Shown: piece by piece, positions 7,150 to 7,501 of the stretch
Numbering within the stretch: position 1 is the first letter of the stretch
Layout of the letters: the number at the start of each line of letters is the position of its first letter
From: CAZQGE01 sp964592815
GTDB taxonomy: Bacteria; Bacillota; Clostridia; Christensenellales; CAG-917
Direction: 5' to 3'
Assembly: GCA_964592815.1 (NCBI GenBank)
Contig: CAZQGE010000058.1
Location: 1 to 7,501 of the forward strand
Length of the DNA: 7,501 nucleotides
Program-made: the position numbers and the translations under genes
Notes under the pieces: generated by a model
Database searches by the model: none
The model's input: the letters and a program-made list of their open reading frames with translations, nothing else
Told to the model about the DNA's origin: nothing

Positions 7150-7172
7150 AAAAAAATGCCCTATTCGGGGCA
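7150..7172 (-). terminator. Riboswitch-controlled intrinsic terminator
   Basis: On the minus strand TGCCC (7161-7157 is its partner GGGCA; 5' arm 7172-7168) forms a 5-bp, mostly GC stem with a 6-nt loop, followed at once by seven U (7156-7150). It lies between the FMN aptamer and the ribosome site of ribU-tsaE, the usual place for an expression platform that ends transcription when FMN is bound. The stem is short, so efficiency is uncertain. Confidence 0.75.
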
Positions 7173-7201
7173 AAGAAAACGCAAAGATAAATTTGCATAA
7201 A

Positions 7202-7307
7202 CTTCTTCTATCCGGACTATACCGTTGGTTTGGGAGTTGCACCCAATCATGCCTTGCGGCTCGCGGACTATACCGCCAGTGAGGAATTAAACCTCGCCCT
7301 GAAGCTC
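7202..7307 (-). ncRNA. FMN riboswitch (RFN element)
   Basis: The minus-strand sequence follows the RFN consensus closely. It begins with P1 CUUC and AGGGCGAGG (from 7304), continues with a GAGG/CCUC stem and the conserved CACUGGCGGUA-like block (about 7281-7271), and has the late segments GGGUGCAACUCCCAA and CCAACGGUAUAGUCCGGAU. It closes with GAAG pairing back to CUUC. FMN binding in the family lowers expression of riboflavin synthesis or uptake genes. Here it sits directly before a RibU-like gene and just after a promoter whose start site would fall at about 7305, at the aptamer edge. Identification is by recalled consensus, not a covariance search, but the match is extensive. Confidence 0.96.
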
Positions 7308-7311
7308 TTTT

Positions 7312-7340
7312 ATGGTATTTTATTCACATAAAAATGTCAA
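7312..7340 (-). promoter_or_regulatory. SigA/sigma70-type promoter of the operon
   Basis: On the minus strand an exact TTGACA -35 (7340-7335) is separated by 17 nt from TACCAT (7317-7312), a 4-of-6 match to TATAAT. Transcription would begin near 7305, right at the first stem of the FMN riboswitch. No other promoter of this quality stands in front of the operon. Confidence 0.8.
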
Positions 7341-7409
7341 CACTTTTAAGTAACAAAGAATAAATATTTCTAAATGTAATTTTTTTTAATATAAGGCAAC
7401 AATAAAATT

Positions 7410-7501
7410 ATGATTACTGCACAATACGCACAAATGCAAACAACAATGGCAAAAATTATGCAAATACCCGAAATTATAGCCGTAAAAGGTTTTGAATATA
7501 A
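7410..7501 (+). CDS. Possible divergent gene, 5' fragment, unknown function
   Basis: An ATG at 7410 opens 30 codons with no stop up to the window edge. The visible peptide is hydrophilic to mixed, begins MITAQYAQMQ and is rich in Met and Gln; I do not recognise it. A weak AAGG (7393-7396) lies 13 nt upstream, farther than usual, and an AT-rich stretch precedes it with no clear promoter. In such AT-rich DNA a 30-codon open stretch is suggestive but not proof. If real, it is transcribed away from the ribU-tsaE operon and its promoter would overlap or abut the operon promoter. Confidence 0.45.
   Translation, partial: MITAQYAQMQTTMAKIMQIPEIIAVKGFEY

Noticed and set aside
7126..7242. A longer start for the ribU-tsaE frame, adding 39 residues from an ATG at 7242.
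   Set aside because: It would begin inside the FMN aptamer and run through the terminator. The ATG at 7125 has a good ribosome site and gives a normal RibU N-terminus.

Overview
The window reads as one compact, minus-strand gene cluster from an AT-rich, Gram-positive, Clostridia-like bacterium (inference). The reasons are: AT-rich DNA with purine-rich Shine-Dalgarno sites, an FMN riboswitch in front of a RibU-type vitamin transporter, the conserved Firmicute gene order tsaE-tsaB-rimI (B. subtilis ydiB-ydiC-ydiD), TTG start codons and TGA used as an ordinary stop. I cannot name a species.

Layout, read in the direction of transcription (right to left). A sigma70/SigA-type promoter (7340-7312) drives an FMN riboswitch (7307-7202), followed by a riboswitch-controlled intrinsic terminator (7172-7150). 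Next come: a single ORF joining a RibU-like riboflavin ECF S-component to a TsaE ATPase (7125-5989), tsaB (5992-5414), rimI (5424-4975), an alpha/beta hydrolase of unknown substrate (4985-4242), a membrane-anchored MurF-like ligase (4245-2644) and ddl (2632-1490). The first five ORFs overlap their neighbours by 4 or 11 nt, and ddl follows after 11 nt, so this is almost certainly one operon. After a 90-nt gap with a candidate second promoter comes icd, an NADP-dependent isocitrate dehydrogenase (1399-212). A strong 12-bp hairpin terminator (91-64) closes the unit. At the right edge a partial plus-strand ORF (from 7410) may be a divergent gene.

How the genes fit together: TsaE and TsaB (with TsaD, not in this window) make the t6A modification of ANN-decoding tRNAs; RimI is the N-acetyltransferase that usually travels with them. 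Ddl makes D-Ala-D-Ala, and MurF attaches it to the peptidoglycan precursor. Isocitrate dehydrogenase supplies 2-oxoglutarate and NADPH. The surprising feature is that the whole set appears to lie behind an FMN-sensing switch, because the flavin transporter is the first gene and is fused in frame to TsaE.

The two points most worth checking are the RibU-TsaE fusion under FMN control, and the MurF-like protein in which a five-helix membrane region stands where the usual UDP-MurNAc-binding N-terminal domain should be.
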